From DALYLB01 sp964468345 (GTDB lineage Bacteria; Acidobacteriota; Blastocatellia; RBC074): a stretch of DNA of 64,000 nt. The translations under genes and the position numbers were made by a program. Within the stretch, counting starts at the first letter, position 1. Every line of letters starts with the position of its first letter. The notes beneath the pieces were generated by a model. The model was given only the letters and a program-made list of their open reading frames with translations, was not told the origin of the DNA and did no database searches. The DNA is taken from assembly GCA_964468345.1 (NCBI GenBank), contig CAYXVZ010000011.1, positions 1 to 64,000 of the forward strand. Reading direction: 5' to 3'. Below, one piece after another: positions 9,101 to 18,285 of the stretch.

Positions 9101-9561
9101 CGGCGCAGACGGGCACGCCCTTCAGCGTGTACGACTGCACGAAATCATCGAACAATGTCTGCATTCGCGCCGTGGGCAGCGCGGACACGAGCGGATCGGA
9201 TACGCCGGCGGCCTTGAGTGCGGCGAACCGGTTCAATTACATCTCGCTCAGCGGCCTCACCGTGGGCAGCTACGCCAATTCGATCACGGGCACATCCATC
9301 TTCGGTCCCTTTCCATCGGGGATGACCGAACGCAATGCCTTCCGCGGGCCGGGGTATTGGAATCTGGATCTCGGCATCTTTAAGACCATTCGCGCCCGCG
9401 AATGGGCCACCCTTCAATTGCGCGCGGAAGCGTACAACGTTTTCAATCACGCCAACCTGTTCGTGATCGGGCAACAGACCGACCTCGCGCGGTTCAATTA
9501 TGTGCCCGCCGAACGCAACGGCCGCCGCAATATCCAGTTCGCCGTCCGAATCATCTTCTGA
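6193..9561 (+). CDS. Oar-like TonB-dependent receptor with N-terminal CarboxypepD regulatory domain
   Basis: 1122 residues from ATG 6193, preceded by AGGAGAGG at 6176-6183. Order: signal peptide (about 1-19, ending VSVWA|QV), carboxypeptidase-regulatory-like beta sandwich (about 20-100; G-Q-V-T-G-K-I-A-D-A-N-G-A-V-I-A-G and the Y-V-L-P-N-L-Q-P-G-L-Y signature), plug domain (about 130-240; N-G-Q-R-A...LQDGAVNNN, VQEFRIVSGG, AEYGRAAGGIVNVVTKSG), then a long barrel ending in V-R-I-I-F. Such proteins are outer-membrane transporters driven by TonB; the substrate cannot be read from sequence and several acidobacterial paralogues are thought to take up glycans or peptides. No TonB box is evident. 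It is followed in the same direction by a protease gene. Confidence 0.9.
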   Translation: MRLQLIFMMLVVCAVSVWAQVETGQVTGKIADANGAVIAGATITIKSSALGSERSTTANSQGIYVLPNLQPGLYEMTASAKGFAPLVRRVYVAVGSRNAIDLELAVATAADPNAPAAKAPAVVEGSDLAVDLSTQTLSTMITEKQIRDLPTLTRNPYDLVILAGNVSPGQSNRGVGLAINGQRASSVNFLQDGAVNNNQFSAQVGQRVPLESVQEFRIVSGGLSAEYGRAAGGIVNVVTKSGTSGFHGTAFGFNRVSALSSNSYDNNARDLDKGTFTRNQYGYSIGGPAIAEKLYFFNATEWTKVRSSTPVISIVPSSTLIAASAEATRNYFGLFNLANSIPSDNDDNASKLYTKAEIASLFPIVKGGAFDKIKSDTIVFGQVENQRAADAGGGDPQNTLQSVARLDFNFSNKETINMRLGTDRQTLFDGTNSFSPYSGFNTGTQLQNDNLSISLTQAHSSRLITQTRIAVNRLKYEQPLGSAGSVPGLSFFGSTQPTIDGYDITLPGYSTTGSTALPFGGPQNVYQIYQDGTYLWRKHELRFGGLYSYTQDNRTYGAYQNSAQVLGSGTNFGLALDNLVKGKLYSFTGSIDPRGKFPGETLQLPAEAPNFTRSNRYHEAAAYLNDGWRIRRNLTLNLGLRYEFFSVPHNRDEQLDSNFYFGDGANLYQQIRNGSVQLTSASGVGGFYKSDTNNYAPRLGFAWDVFGDGRTSLRGGYGVAYERVFDNAIASIIQNPPNYAQVALIAGTNISGIDITDSNTGPFDESGRLTIPQSNITAIDRNLKTAYARFWNLSLQRELAPNLVASVDYSGSQGRGLYSVSNFNRIGSGNVYLGDACTTGNCTARLNKQYADINVLTNDGNSDYQGITVGLDGRNMLTRGLQFNARYTWATAKDNLSSTLSEASNNFNLGFLDPFNPSLDRGYADYDIRHRLVVSGIWDIPYQPGFSPTTITGYVYKHLLSGLSLSGIFSAQTGTPFSVYDCTKSSNNVCIRAVGSADTSGSDTPAALSAANRFNYISLSGLTVGSYANSITGTSIFGPFPSGMTERNAFRGPGYWNLDLGIFKTIRAREWATLQLRAEAYNVFNHANLFVIGQQTDLARFNYVPAERNGRRNIQFAVRIIF

Positions 9562-9582
9562 TCGATTCATCACAGCGAAGGA

Positions 9583-9618
9583 CCCTCCCAGGCCTGTCAT
9601 CCCAGGCCCTGGGAGAGG
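9583..9618. repeat. Short palindrome around CCAGGCC / GGCCCTGGG
   Basis: Between the receptor stop and the protease gene, CTCCCAGGCCTG and CCAGGCCCTGGGAG are partial reverse complements. Possibly a weak terminator; no T-run follows. Confidence 0.5.
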
Positions 9619-9630
9619 TCTTGCCAATTT

Positions 9631-12600
9631 TTGTATGGGAGAGAAGAAATCGTGGGAATTTTGAAGCGATGGCATCGGACGATGCGCAGGCAAAGAGGGC
9701 GTGTGCGTCCTTTTCTGAGAATGAAATTTGTGCCGGGGCTGGTTGTGATCATTGCTGGAATGATCATGTTGTCCGGCATCCGCAGCAATGCGCGGCAAAC
9801 AGAAAAGAACATTACACAAGATAACGCAAGATACCTTTCGCAGCGAAAGGCCATCGAGGCCAGGATCCGCGACGGCAGCTATCTGCTGCTGCGAGGCGCG
9901 ATCTTCGATCCCGTGGCGGAGTCGCCGGATGTCCTCACCATCGGCAAGACGAAGCTCACCGCACAGGCCAAGACGGCGGGATATTTCATCGTTCAATATC
10001 GCAGCGCCATCCAGCCTGCGTGGGAAGCGTCCCTGCGCGACGACGGCGTCGAGATCGCGGGTTATCTGCCGAACAATGCCTTTATCGTCAAATCGACGTC
10101 GGCGAAGATCACACAATTGCAGAGCGCGGCCCATGTTCGCTGGGCAGGATCGTACAGCCCTTCTTTAAAAGTCGCGCCGGAACTTGCGGAGATCACGACA
10201 TCCATCGATGCCGCGACGAGCATCGTGCATATCGCGGTAAATGGATTTCGCGGCGAATCCGTCGAACGTTTTCGCGAAGCCTTGCAACGGCTATCTCTCG
10301 CGGCCGAGCCCGTGCTCGAAGAGCGCAATGACGGGCGATTCTGGTCGATGCTGGCCGTGCCGGCCGATGCCTTATCAACGACTCTTGCGACGCTGGCCAA
10401 TCTCGAATCGGTCGAGTGGATCGAGGAGCGCCGCCCGCATGTCATTCAAAACGACAACGGCGTGCGCGCCGTGCAGACGGGGACGATCGGCGATACGCCG
10501 CTCTATCGGCAGGGATTGACGGGCGCGGGGCAGATTTATGGCGCGGCCGACACGGGCCTCGATGCGGATCATTCGCAATTTCGCCTCGACAACAATTCCT
10601 TCTCGCAAACCTTTTCGCTGGCGACGACCTCGGCTTCGTTGACCAATGGATTGCTGCCGTTTCGCATCACGAATCAGAACAACAAGGTGCTGAGCTATTA
10701 CCTGCTCGGCAGCAGCAGCTTTCTCGAATTAAAGGACAATCCGAACGGCGGGCAATCGCTCGATCCGGCGAAGCAATCGGGCACGCGTTATCTGAATGCC
10801 GTGGCCTATGACGACAGCGGGGAGAATTATCACGGCACGCTGACGACCAGCGTGGCGGTCGGTCGGAATTACGCGGCGAACGGCACGGGCGCGGTGCCCG
10901 GCATCGCGACGCGCTCCAAAGGCGACGGCGTTGCGCCCGACGCGCGCATCGTCTTTCAGGACGTGGGCCACCCCAGCGGCCAGTTGCCCGGCGTCGATTC
11001 GGTCAGCCAGGCGTTGATTCATCAGCAGGCTTACAGCAGCGGCGTGCGCGTGCACAACAACAGTTATGGTCCCGCGCCGCCGGCGATCTATGACCAGGAT
11101 GCGGCCGATATAGACGATGCGATGTGGCGGCTGCGCGATTATTCGATCTTCTATTCCGCGGGCAACGGCTCCGCGGGCGATTTCCAGGTCACGAATGCAG
11201 CGAAGAACAACATCGTTGTCGGCGCAACCGACAGCCCGGCGGACGGGCGCGGCAGCCTCGAAAATCTCGCTTCGTACAGCAATCACGGGCCGACTTTCGA
11301 CGGGCGCATCAAACCCGACATCGTCGCGCCGGGCACCGTGATCGGCGCGACCGAGGACGACGACAGCGCGAAATCGTCTTCATATACGAACAAGACCTCG
11401 GCGACCGCAAAAGACGCGGCCGTGAACGGAACCGATCCGAATAACGAAGCCGACCTGCTCGAAACGGCGGCGACCGGCACGAGCTATGCGTCCGCAATGG
11501 CCGCGGGCAGCGCGCTGCTCGTGCGGCAATACTTCAGCGACGGCTTTTATCCGAGCGGAGCAAAGGTCGCGGGCAATTCCTTCCTTCCCTCGAATGCGCT
11601 GGTCAAAGCAATTCTGCTCAACTCGGGCCGAAATCTGCAGGGCCGATTCACGGGCAGCAATTCGCCGATCAGCGCGAAGGCCGCGTTGCCGAGCAACGGG
11701 CAGGGATGGGGCCGCATCGCGCTCGACGACGCGCTCTATTTCACAGGCGACCGGCGCGAATTGCGCGTGCTGGCCGATATCTATAACGGCGCGACGGCGG
11801 TCGAATCGGCGCGCCCCGCCCCGAACGCCGCGATCACGACGGGGCAGACGCACAGCTATCAAATCACGAATGTCAGCAACATAGAGTCGCTGCGCATCAC
11901 GCTGGCGTGGTCCGATCCGCGCGCGGCCGTGGGATCGGTCGTTGCATTGGTCAACAACCTGGACCTCGAAGTTGTCGATCCGAACGGCAAGGTCTTTCGC
12001 GGCAATATGAATTTTTCGAACGGCTGGGCGGGCGAAGCCGGCGGCGCGGCCTTCGACAATCGCAACCCGATCGAGGCCGTTTATATTCAATATCCCATTC
12101 CCGGCGCCTACACCGTTCGCATCATTGGCGCGAATGTGCCGGGCAATGGCCAGTCGCAGATCATCGCGCAGCCGGGCGATCAGAAAATCGATTCGAATCG
12201 CCAGGGCTATGCGCTGATTGCGACGGGGAATTTCAGCGCCGGCGCGCAGGCGGCGCTCTCGCTGGCCGCTTCGTCGGTCACGGGCGGCGTCAACGCCGAT
12301 CCCTTTATCAGCAAGAACGAAACGGTTACGGCGAACGTGACGATTCAAAATCCGGGAACGATCGCCGCGCGGGACGTTGCCCTGCGCCTCGAGGTCGATC
12401 CTTTTAGTCCCGTGCCCGCAAGCGTCATCCGTCTCAACGGACAGGACGCGGGACAGGCCGTCACGATCGGCGCGGGCGATCTCCCCGCCGCGGCTAGCAA
12501 GACCGCGTCTTTTCAAATCACGCTTCTCGATGACGGCACCGATCGCATCGGGCAGACCGTGAATTTCAAACTCACTATGACGCCGGCGGGCGGCGTGCCT

Positions 12601-14172
12601 TTCATCACTACTTTCTCGACGCTGGCCCAGCTCAAACTCATCCGTTATCGCACGCGCTTTGAGCCGGTGCCTGAGAACAGCAGCGCAAACGTCATCGCGA
12701 TTGCCGAGTCCGATTGGAAAAAGCGAACCGACGATACGAATCGCGCGGATCAAAAAGATTCCTTCGATGGCAACTGGTCGCTGAGCACGGCGATTCGCGC
12801 CGACCGTGCCGAAGTGGGAGGCTCGACGGCGAGTCTCGGCGATCCGAGCGGCGTGGGACAGAGCTATGGCGTCGGCAAGACCAGCCGCGGCGATGGGCAG
12901 GTCTATGACGATTCGCGCTGGTGGACGCCGAAACTTGCACTGCCGGGCCTCGTGCTCAACGAATCCACCGGTCTCGTGGCCGATGCGACCACCGCCGAAG
13001 CCATCGCCGCCGAGATCGATTCTTTCGAAGTCGATGTGAAGGCCGATTTCACGGGCGATATCAATCAGAGCAGCGGGCAAAGCAGCTCCAGCGGAGATTT
13101 CTTCATCCTGCGCGTGCGCACCTATAACAACACGGTCTCGATTCGCTCGACCGATGACGCGGGGGCGACGGGGTCGAACTTCACGAATCTGCTCTACCTC
13201 GATGCCGAGAATGTCGCGGGCAGCGGCTTTGTGCATTATGCGGGGAACAACTTCGCCAGCGGCAGCGGTGTGCTCACCTATAACGAGGACGATGAAGACC
13301 TGTCGGATGTGTTCTTTCGTTTCGAGCTGCAATTCCGCCGCAACGGCGCATCGCAAACGGGCGAGGGCGTTTTCGTCGACAACCTGACTGTCAACCTGCG
13401 CGTCGCGGATACGGCCGTGTATGGCGGCGTCGCGGGCAGCATGCTGGCGACGGTCGATGCGGCCAGCTTCGCGCGCGCGGCCGCGCCGGGACAGATCGTG
13501 GCCGCCTTCGGCGCGGGCTTTCCGGCGGGAACGAAACTCGCGTCCTCCGCGACAACCGCGCCCCTGCCCACGGAGCTTTCGAGCACTTCCATTCGCGTCA
13601 ACGGCATTCTGGCGCCGCTGTTCTATGTCGGCGCGGGCGGCGACGGAAATTTCCAGATCAATTATCAGCTTCCTTTTGAAACCGCGGCGGGCGCGGCGCT
13701 GGTCGAGGTGTTGCGCGAAGGCAAGCTCGTCGCCAGCGAGTATCTCACCGTGAGTTCCGCCGCGCCCGGCCTGTTCACCACCGATGCCACGGGCCAGGGA
13801 CAGGCCGTCGCGCTCAATCAGGATTACACGGCGAATGGCGCGGCGCGTCCCGAACGGCGGGGACGGTATTTGATTTTGTATGCCAACGGGCAGGGAAGGC
13901 AGTTGCTCGATGCCGCGACGAATCAGTTGTTGTCGCTGCCGTCAGGCTATGCCGCGCCGGCGAGTCCGCTTTATTACACGGCCGGCGCGCCGGCCGTGAA
14001 GATCGGCGGTATCGATGCGCCGGTGGTATTCAGCGGCCTTGCGCCGGGCTTCGTGGGCCTGTGGCAGATCAATGTGCAGATCCCCGCGGCCGCGCCCACG
14101 GGGAGCGCCGTGCCTTTGGTGATCGGTTTTGGGGACAGGACAAGCCGCGCGACAACGATTGCGGTGAATTGA
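9631..14172 (+). CDS. Secreted subtilisin-like (S8) serine protease with TIGR03437-like C-terminal domain
   Basis: Up to 1513 residues. A membrane/signal segment lies at about 32-50 (F-V-P-G-L-V-V-I-I-A-G-M-I-M-L). A propeptide-like region (60-275) precedes the S8 domain with triad Asp307 (YGAADTGLDADH), His401 (NYHGTLTTSV) and Ser618 (GTSYASAMAAG), and oxyanion Asn512. Next come a beta-sandwich region (about 700-870), a CARDB-like stretch (about 890-970) and a C-terminal domain (about 1275-1510) with DAASFARAAAPGQIVAAFG, F-Q-I-N-Y-Q-L-P and LILYANGQGR signatures of the Solibacter-type domain. ATG 9631, GTG 9652 and ATG 9721 are all possible starts; none has a clear ribosome binding site. An extracellular protease next to a TonB receptor fits a degrade-and-import arrangement, but this is inference. 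Confidence 0.88.
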   Translation: MYGREEIVGILKRWHRTMRRQRGRVRPFLRMKFVPGLVVIIAGMIMLSGIRSNARQTEKNITQDNARYLSQRKAIEARIRDGSYLLLRGAIFDPVAESPDVLTIGKTKLTAQAKTAGYFIVQYRSAIQPAWEASLRDDGVEIAGYLPNNAFIVKSTSAKITQLQSAAHVRWAGSYSPSLKVAPELAEITTSIDAATSIVHIAVNGFRGESVERFREALQRLSLAAEPVLEERNDGRFWSMLAVPADALSTTLATLANLESVEWIEERRPHVIQNDNGVRAVQTGTIGDTPLYRQGLTGAGQIYGAADTGLDADHSQFRLDNNSFSQTFSLATTSASLTNGLLPFRITNQNNKVLSYYLLGSSSFLELKDNPNGGQSLDPAKQSGTRYLNAVAYDDSGENYHGTLTTSVAVGRNYAANGTGAVPGIATRSKGDGVAPDARIVFQDVGHPSGQLPGVDSVSQALIHQQAYSSGVRVHNNSYGPAPPAIYDQDAADIDDAMWRLRDYSIFYSAGNGSAGDFQVTNAAKNNIVVGATDSPADGRGSLENLASYSNHGPTFDGRIKPDIVAPGTVIGATEDDDSAKSSSYTNKTSATAKDAAVNGTDPNNEADLLETAATGTSYASAMAAGSALLVRQYFSDGFYPSGAKVAGNSFLPSNALVKAILLNSGRNLQGRFTGSNSPISAKAALPSNGQGWGRIALDDALYFTGDRRELRVLADIYNGATAVESARPAPNAAITTGQTHSYQITNVSNIESLRITLAWSDPRAAVGSVVALVNNLDLEVVDPNGKVFRGNMNFSNGWAGEAGGAAFDNRNPIEAVYIQYPIPGAYTVRIIGANVPGNGQSQIIAQPGDQKIDSNRQGYALIATGNFSAGAQAALSLAASSVTGGVNADPFISKNETVTANVTIQNPGTIAARDVALRLEVDPFSPVPASVIRLNGQDAGQAVTIGAGDLPAAASKTASFQITLLDDGTDRIGQTVNFKLTMTPAGGVPFITTFSTLAQLKLIRYRTRFEPVPENSSANVIAIAESDWKKRTDDTNRADQKDSFDGNWSLSTAIRADRAEVGGSTASLGDPSGVGQSYGVGKTSRGDGQVYDDSRWWTPKLALPGLVLNESTGLVADATTAEAIAAEIDSFEVDVKADFTGDINQSSGQSSSSGDFFILRVRTYNNTVSIRSTDDAGATGSNFTNLLYLDAENVAGSGFVHYAGNNFASGSGVLTYNEDDEDLSDVFFRFELQFRRNGASQTGEGVFVDNLTVNLRVADTAVYGGVAGSMLATVDAASFARAAAPGQIVAAFGAGFPAGTKLASSATTAPLPTELSSTSIRVNGILAPLFYVGAGGDGNFQINYQLPFETAAGAALVEVLREGKLVASEYLTVSSAAPGLFTTDATGQGQAVALNQDYTANGAARPERRGRYLILYANGQGRQLLDAATNQLLSLPSGYAAPASPLYYTAGAPAVKIGGIDAPVVFSGLAPGFVGLWQINVQIPAAAPTGSAVPLVIGFGDRTSRATTIAVN

Positions 14173-14184
14173 AAAACTCGGTTC

Positions 14185-14331
14185 CGCGAAGCTTTGGAGT
14201 GCGCCGCCTCGTCGGCGCTTTCGGTTCGCTTCTCTGTGCATGAAATAGGAGAGACGTGGCAGAGATGAATTCACGGGGAGTGAGGTTCGAACGAAAAGCG
14301 CCGACAAGGCGGCGCACTCCAAAGCTTCGCG
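14185..14331. repeat. Inverted repeat, TTTGGAGTGCGCCGCC family
   Basis: 44-nt arms 14185-14228 and 14288-14331, reverse complements with two or three mismatches, separated by 59 bp. A second member of this family is at 59109-59273. It fills the gap between the protease and bamA. Confidence 0.9.
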
Positions 14332-14353
14332 CCATCAGAGCAGGAGAAGGACC

Positions 14354-17323
14354 ATGCCCAATATATATCGCATCCTCACAATGATCGTTTTTATGCTCTG
14401 CCTGCATTCGGTCGCCGCGGCGCAGGATGTGTTGATCGAAGACATCGAAGTCCGCGGCAACCGCCGGATGCCGCGCGAGACCGTGCTGTACAGCGTGCAG
14501 AGCAAGCCCGGCGATTTGTATAGCGAGGCCGCCGTGCGCCGCGATTTTCAGGCGATTCTGGGGCTCGGCGTATTCAATCCGATGGATGCGAAGCTGCTGG
14601 TGCTCGACGGGCCGCGCGGCGGAAAGATCGTGATCTTTCAACTGCGCGAATATCCGTTGATCCGGGACATTCAATACCGCAACCTGAAATCCGCGACCGA
14701 GAGCGAAATCCTCACGCGCTTCAAAGAGCGGCGGGTCGGCATCAGCAAGGAATCGCCCTTCGATCCGCAAAAAGCCTATGGCGCGCGCGGCGTGATGCGC
14801 GAGATCCTTTCGGAAAAAGGCCATCCCGACGCGCAGGTGACGGTCGAAGTCGAGGAGATATCCGCGACCTCTGTGGCCGTTATTTTCAATGTCACCGAAG
14901 GGCCGCGCGTTCGCATCAAGGAAATCGAATTCGCGGGCGAGCACAAGGGATTTTCCGAACGGCGGTTGCGCAGCGCGATGAAGCTGGTGAAAGAGGCCGG
15001 CCTGCTGACGACCTTCACATCCAAGGATATTTACTTTAAAGACAAGCTGCTCGACGATCTCGAGCGCGTGCGTTTTTTTCTCGGGCAAAAAGGCTATCTG
15101 CAGGCAAAAATCGGCGAGCCGACGATCACGCCCGCCGGCATTGCCTCCAACGGCTTTCCGCTGCCGATTCCCGGCATGCGAAAAGCCGGTCCGGGACTGA
15201 AGGTCGTCATTCCGATCGAGGTCGGGCGGCGCTATAAAATCACGCGGGTCGAGGAAAAGGGCGTCACCATCTTTCAACCCGGCATCGTCAAAGCCGTGTC
15301 GCAGATGAAAGAGGGCGACTATGCGAACGCGAAGCATATTCAGGAAAATGTGTTCAAAGGCATCAAGGATCTGTACGGCACGCAAGGGTACATTCAGGCC
15401 AGCGTGGATTTCATTCCGAAATTCATCGATCAGACCGAAGAGGAAGGCGAGATCGAAATCACGCTCGAAGTCGATGAAGGCCGCCAGTTCACGATGCGCC
15501 GATTGGAATTCATCGGCAACAACAGCACCCGCGATCGGGTGTTGCGCCGGGAGATCGTGCTCAACGAAGGCGATCCGTACAACAAACGATATTGGGATCT
15601 TTCGATTCTGCGGTTGAATCAGCTCGGCCTGTTCGAAGAAATCAAGGAAAAAGACGCCATCACGCGCACTAACGACCGCGACCAGACCGTGGAGATCGAT
15701 TTGCAGGTCAAGGAGCGCGGCCGCCAGCAGATCACGCTCAATGGCGGCGTGTCGGGATATGCGGGCAGCTTTTTCGGCATCGGCTATTCGACGAATAACT
15801 TCCTGGGCTATGGCCAGACGGTGAGCGTGAATTTTTCAGGCGGCAATCGCCAGATGTACGGCGCTGTGGGCTTCACCGAGCCTTATCTGTTCGGCAAGCC
15901 TTTGAGCCTGGGCATCAATCTGTTCGCGCAGCGCCAGCAGTATTTCGGGAATAGCTACAACACCTTCAGCAATTTCTTTTCTTCGCTGGATCTGTCGAAG
16001 ATCAATCTTGATTCGCTCTTCACCCAGGAATCGGTCGGCGGCAGCGTCGAGCTTTCCGCGCCGCTTTCAGTCGTCACGCGGCGCTTGCGCAAATACTCGG
16101 GCTTCACGCGCGTGGGCCTGTCCTATTCCCTGGCGGCGTCGCGCATTCAGGACCCCAAGGTCAATCGAGACAGCGACACCTCGAACGATATTCCGGTGAC
16201 CTATAGCCAGCCGCGCATTCTGACGAGCCGCGTCACGCCGAACATTTTTTACAACACGCTCAATGCGGCGATGGATCCGACCAGCGGGCAAAGCCTCTAT
16301 CTCGGCCTTTCGTTTGCGGGCGGCGTGCTCGGCGGCGATGTGCGGACGATCTCGCCCAGCATCGAATACAAGTTTTTCAAGCCCATTCGCGTGGGGAATC
16401 CTGAACGGCCCCATGTCTTCGGCATGCGCGTTCAGGCCGGGCACGTGCGAAGCTTCGGCAGCCTGCTCACGACGCAATCGCTCTCGTTCATCGGCGGCGT
16501 GCCGATCACGGAGCGGTTCTTTCTGGGCGGGGAAAATGATGTGCGCGGCTATAACTTCTATTCGATCTCGCCGGTCGTGCGGTATGACTATTTCCGTTCG
16601 ACGCGAAGCCTGACGGCGAAGGCGCAGAATGCCTCCGGAGATTTCGAAGACGTCGCGGACGGTTCGGTGCATCCGAGCGTGTTGCGGAACTTTAGCTATG
16701 ACGCGCCGGAAGGCGCATGCGGCGAAGTCAAAAGCGCGGGCTGCAATGTCGAGCGGATCATTCGCAAAGACGCGGACGGCAATGAAATTCCCTATTACAC
16801 GGCCGTCGGCGGCGATACGCGGGCGCTGTTCAATTTCGAATATCGCGTGCCCATCGCCGGGCCGGTTTCGCTGGCCGCGTTCGCCGATGTGGGCGCGGTC
16901 TTCGACCTGCGAAAGTATAGGGATCAGGTGGTCACGACGAACTTCACGAGCCAGACGATTACGCCGAATGGAATCATTCTCAATTCCTCGGGAACCGTGG
17001 CGACGCGGGATGAGATCGACAGCGCGGTGGCTTCCGCGGGCAGTCTCACGGAGGATCTGCCCGCGGGGTTTCGCCGCATTTATCTGACAGGCGAAGCGCG
17101 ATCGTATAACCTCCTGCGCCTGTCGCAGCGCGCGACGAGCTTTCGAGAAAACATGCGCGCCTCGGTCGGCATGGAGTTTCGCGTGCAGGTGCCGGTCATC
17201 AACGTGCCCTTCCGGCTGATCTTCGCCTATAACCCGAACTCGAACCCGGACATCACCGATCCGCGCGTCCTCTCGATCGAACGGCGAACCGTCGTGCGCT
17301 TCAGCATCGGCAGGACGTTTTGA
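14354..17323 (+). CDS. bamA: BamA, outer membrane protein assembly factor (Omp85 family)
   Basis: 989 residues; ATG 14354 follows GGAGAAGG. A signal peptide (about 1-23, ending VAAA|QD) is followed by POTRA repeats over about 25-430 (IEDIEVRGNRRMPRETVLYSV; I-R-D-I-Q-Y-R-N-L-K-S; R-V-R-I-K-E-I-E-F-A-G; MRRLEFIGNNSTRDRVLRR) and a C-terminal barrel (about 460-989) ending in V-R-F-S-I-G-R-T-F. The conserved lid-loop motif V-R-G-Y is at residues 730-733. The known role is folding and insertion of beta-barrel proteins into the outer membrane. A Cys-containing insertion near residues 770-810 between barrel strands is probably an enlarged surface loop. The gene stands apart from skp, lpxD or fabZ, which often follow bamA in proteobacteria. 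Confidence 0.93.
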   Translation: MPNIYRILTMIVFMLCLHSVAAAQDVLIEDIEVRGNRRMPRETVLYSVQSKPGDLYSEAAVRRDFQAILGLGVFNPMDAKLLVLDGPRGGKIVIFQLREYPLIRDIQYRNLKSATESEILTRFKERRVGISKESPFDPQKAYGARGVMREILSEKGHPDAQVTVEVEEISATSVAVIFNVTEGPRVRIKEIEFAGEHKGFSERRLRSAMKLVKEAGLLTTFTSKDIYFKDKLLDDLERVRFFLGQKGYLQAKIGEPTITPAGIASNGFPLPIPGMRKAGPGLKVVIPIEVGRRYKITRVEEKGVTIFQPGIVKAVSQMKEGDYANAKHIQENVFKGIKDLYGTQGYIQASVDFIPKFIDQTEEEGEIEITLEVDEGRQFTMRRLEFIGNNSTRDRVLRREIVLNEGDPYNKRYWDLSILRLNQLGLFEEIKEKDAITRTNDRDQTVEIDLQVKERGRQQITLNGGVSGYAGSFFGIGYSTNNFLGYGQTVSVNFSGGNRQMYGAVGFTEPYLFGKPLSLGINLFAQRQQYFGNSYNTFSNFFSSLDLSKINLDSLFTQESVGGSVELSAPLSVVTRRLRKYSGFTRVGLSYSLAASRIQDPKVNRDSDTSNDIPVTYSQPRILTSRVTPNIFYNTLNAAMDPTSGQSLYLGLSFAGGVLGGDVRTISPSIEYKFFKPIRVGNPERPHVFGMRVQAGHVRSFGSLLTTQSLSFIGGVPITERFFLGGENDVRGYNFYSISPVVRYDYFRSTRSLTAKAQNASGDFEDVADGSVHPSVLRNFSYDAPEGACGEVKSAGCNVERIIRKDADGNEIPYYTAVGGDTRALFNFEYRVPIAGPVSLAAFADVGAVFDLRKYRDQVVTTNFTSQTITPNGIILNSSGTVATRDEIDSAVASAGSLTEDLPAGFRRIYLTGEARSYNLLRLSQRATSFRENMRASVGMEFRVQVPVINVPFRLIFAYNPNSNPDITDPRVLSIERRTVVRFSIGRTF

Positions 17324-17360
17324 GTCTGGGGAAATCAAAAGGCAAAGCGGTCTTTTTATT

Positions 17361-17397
17361 TGTCATTTGTCATTTGTCATTTGTCATTTGTCATTTT
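17361..17397. repeat. Tandem GTCATTT heptamer
   Basis: Five contiguous copies of a 7-nt unit (TGTCATT/GTCATTT). The same unit and its complement make up the arms of the palindromes at 17553-17663 and 49036-49131. Confidence 0.9.
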
Positions 17398-17400
17398 ATT

Positions 17401-17550
17401 ACAACGAGGAATGTACCGTAGACTGTACAGTCTACGGAGTCTTGGCAGTATATAGTTCAAGAAAATGGAGCGCGTGAGGCACTCTCATTCCGCAGATTTA
17501 CAGATCAAAAGACCGCAGACTAGACAGTCTACGGTACATTTCTCGTTGTA
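17401..17550. repeat. MITE-like element, copy 1
   Basis: About 150 bp with terminal inverted repeats of about 37-40 nt (17401-17437 and 17511-17550, containing ACCGTAGACTGTACAGTCTA). The internal 70 bp is shared, in opposite orientation, with the element at 41006-41150, including the phrases TTCAAGAAAAT, CACTCTCATTCCGC and GATTTACAG. A conserved core between terminal repeats is what separates this from a plain hairpin. Confidence 0.8.
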
Positions 17551-17552
17551 GT

Positions 17553-17663
17553 GATTTGTCATTTGTCATTTGTCATTGGTCATTGGTCATTGCCCAATCA
17601 ACATACAGGGGAATGACAAATGACCAATGACCAATGACCAATGACCAATGACAAATGACAAAT
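17553..17663. repeat. Palindrome built from ATTGGTCATTTGTC heptamers
   Basis: Left arm about 17553-17591, right arm about 17611-17663, each consisting of the 7-nt units TTGTCAT or TTGGTCA and their complements, separated by about 20 bp. The number of units differs between arms, which suggests slippage. Confidence 0.85.
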
Positions 17664-17714
17664 AATTACACCGCGGAATTTATGCGCAAATGCTCATTTG
17701 CCTTTTGATTTCTT

Positions 17715-18071
17715 TCACCCCAACAGCCATTCCAGGGCTTCCGCTTCATCATAAAACACGGCCATGTTGACGCCGCGATTGACGGCGGTGTTTTCGGCAA
17801 GTTTGTTGATCAAATCGGCTTGATAAAGGATGGCGATTTTTCGGCTATATCGGATTTGTTTCGCGAGTTGTTCCCCGACGTCGAAGCGATCCATATTGGA
17901 GGGGACCCCGCGGATGCCGCGGATGTCGATCAGCAGGCGATTGCGATCGGCCTTCTGCGCTTCCTCCCGGCCAATATCGATCAAGGCAAGCATATCCTGG
18001 AGGACCCACCTGCCGCTCACGATCAGCAACAGATAATTCTCCCGGACCTCCACCGAAACAGATAAATTCAC
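17715..18071 (-). CDS. Small STAS/SpoIIAA-like domain protein
   Basis: 118 residues from GTG 18071, chosen because AAAGGA lies 9 bases upstream and the protein fold starts there; an open frame continues upstream to 18179 but would add a non-homologous leader. The pattern of beta strand, helix, then LLIDIRGIRGVP, a helix RFDVGEQLAKQIR, KIAILYQ, and A-E-N-T-A-V-N-R-G...VFYDEAEALEWL matches bacterial STAS-like proteins related to the SpoIIAA fold, usually cytoplasmic and of unknown function. The conserved phosphorylatable Ser of true anti-anti-sigma factors is not obvious. It is convergent with bamA and divergent from the regulator at 18286. Confidence 0.75.
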   Translation of the reverse strand: MNLSVSVEVRENYLLLIVSGRWVLQDMLALIDIGREEAQKADRNRLLIDIRGIRGVPSNMDRFDVGEQLAKQIRYSRKIAILYQADLINKLAENTAVNRGVNMAVFYDEAEALEWLLG

Positions 18072-18285
18072 GAAAACGTGTCCTTTCCACGAAAACTGCG
18101 GGACCACGCTATCATTCGGCCAGATGGTCTGCAATCCTCGAAATTGTGCGCCGGCTACAAAAACGTCGTACCTATTCACGAATCCCCTTCAACTATGTAT
18201 AATCCGCAACGCTGGGATCCACTGACACAGACACATAAATCAAAAAAGACAATTATTCGTCCTTCGATTCGCTAGGTGCCACTCG

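Larger units (their letters stand above)
17324..17714. other. Gene-free gap made of heptamer repeats and a MITE-like element
   Basis: Between bamA and a convergent small gene. It holds tandem GTCATTT heptamers (17361-17397), the 150-bp element at 17401-17550, and a heptamer palindrome (17553-17663). No coding potential seen. Confidence 0.7.
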
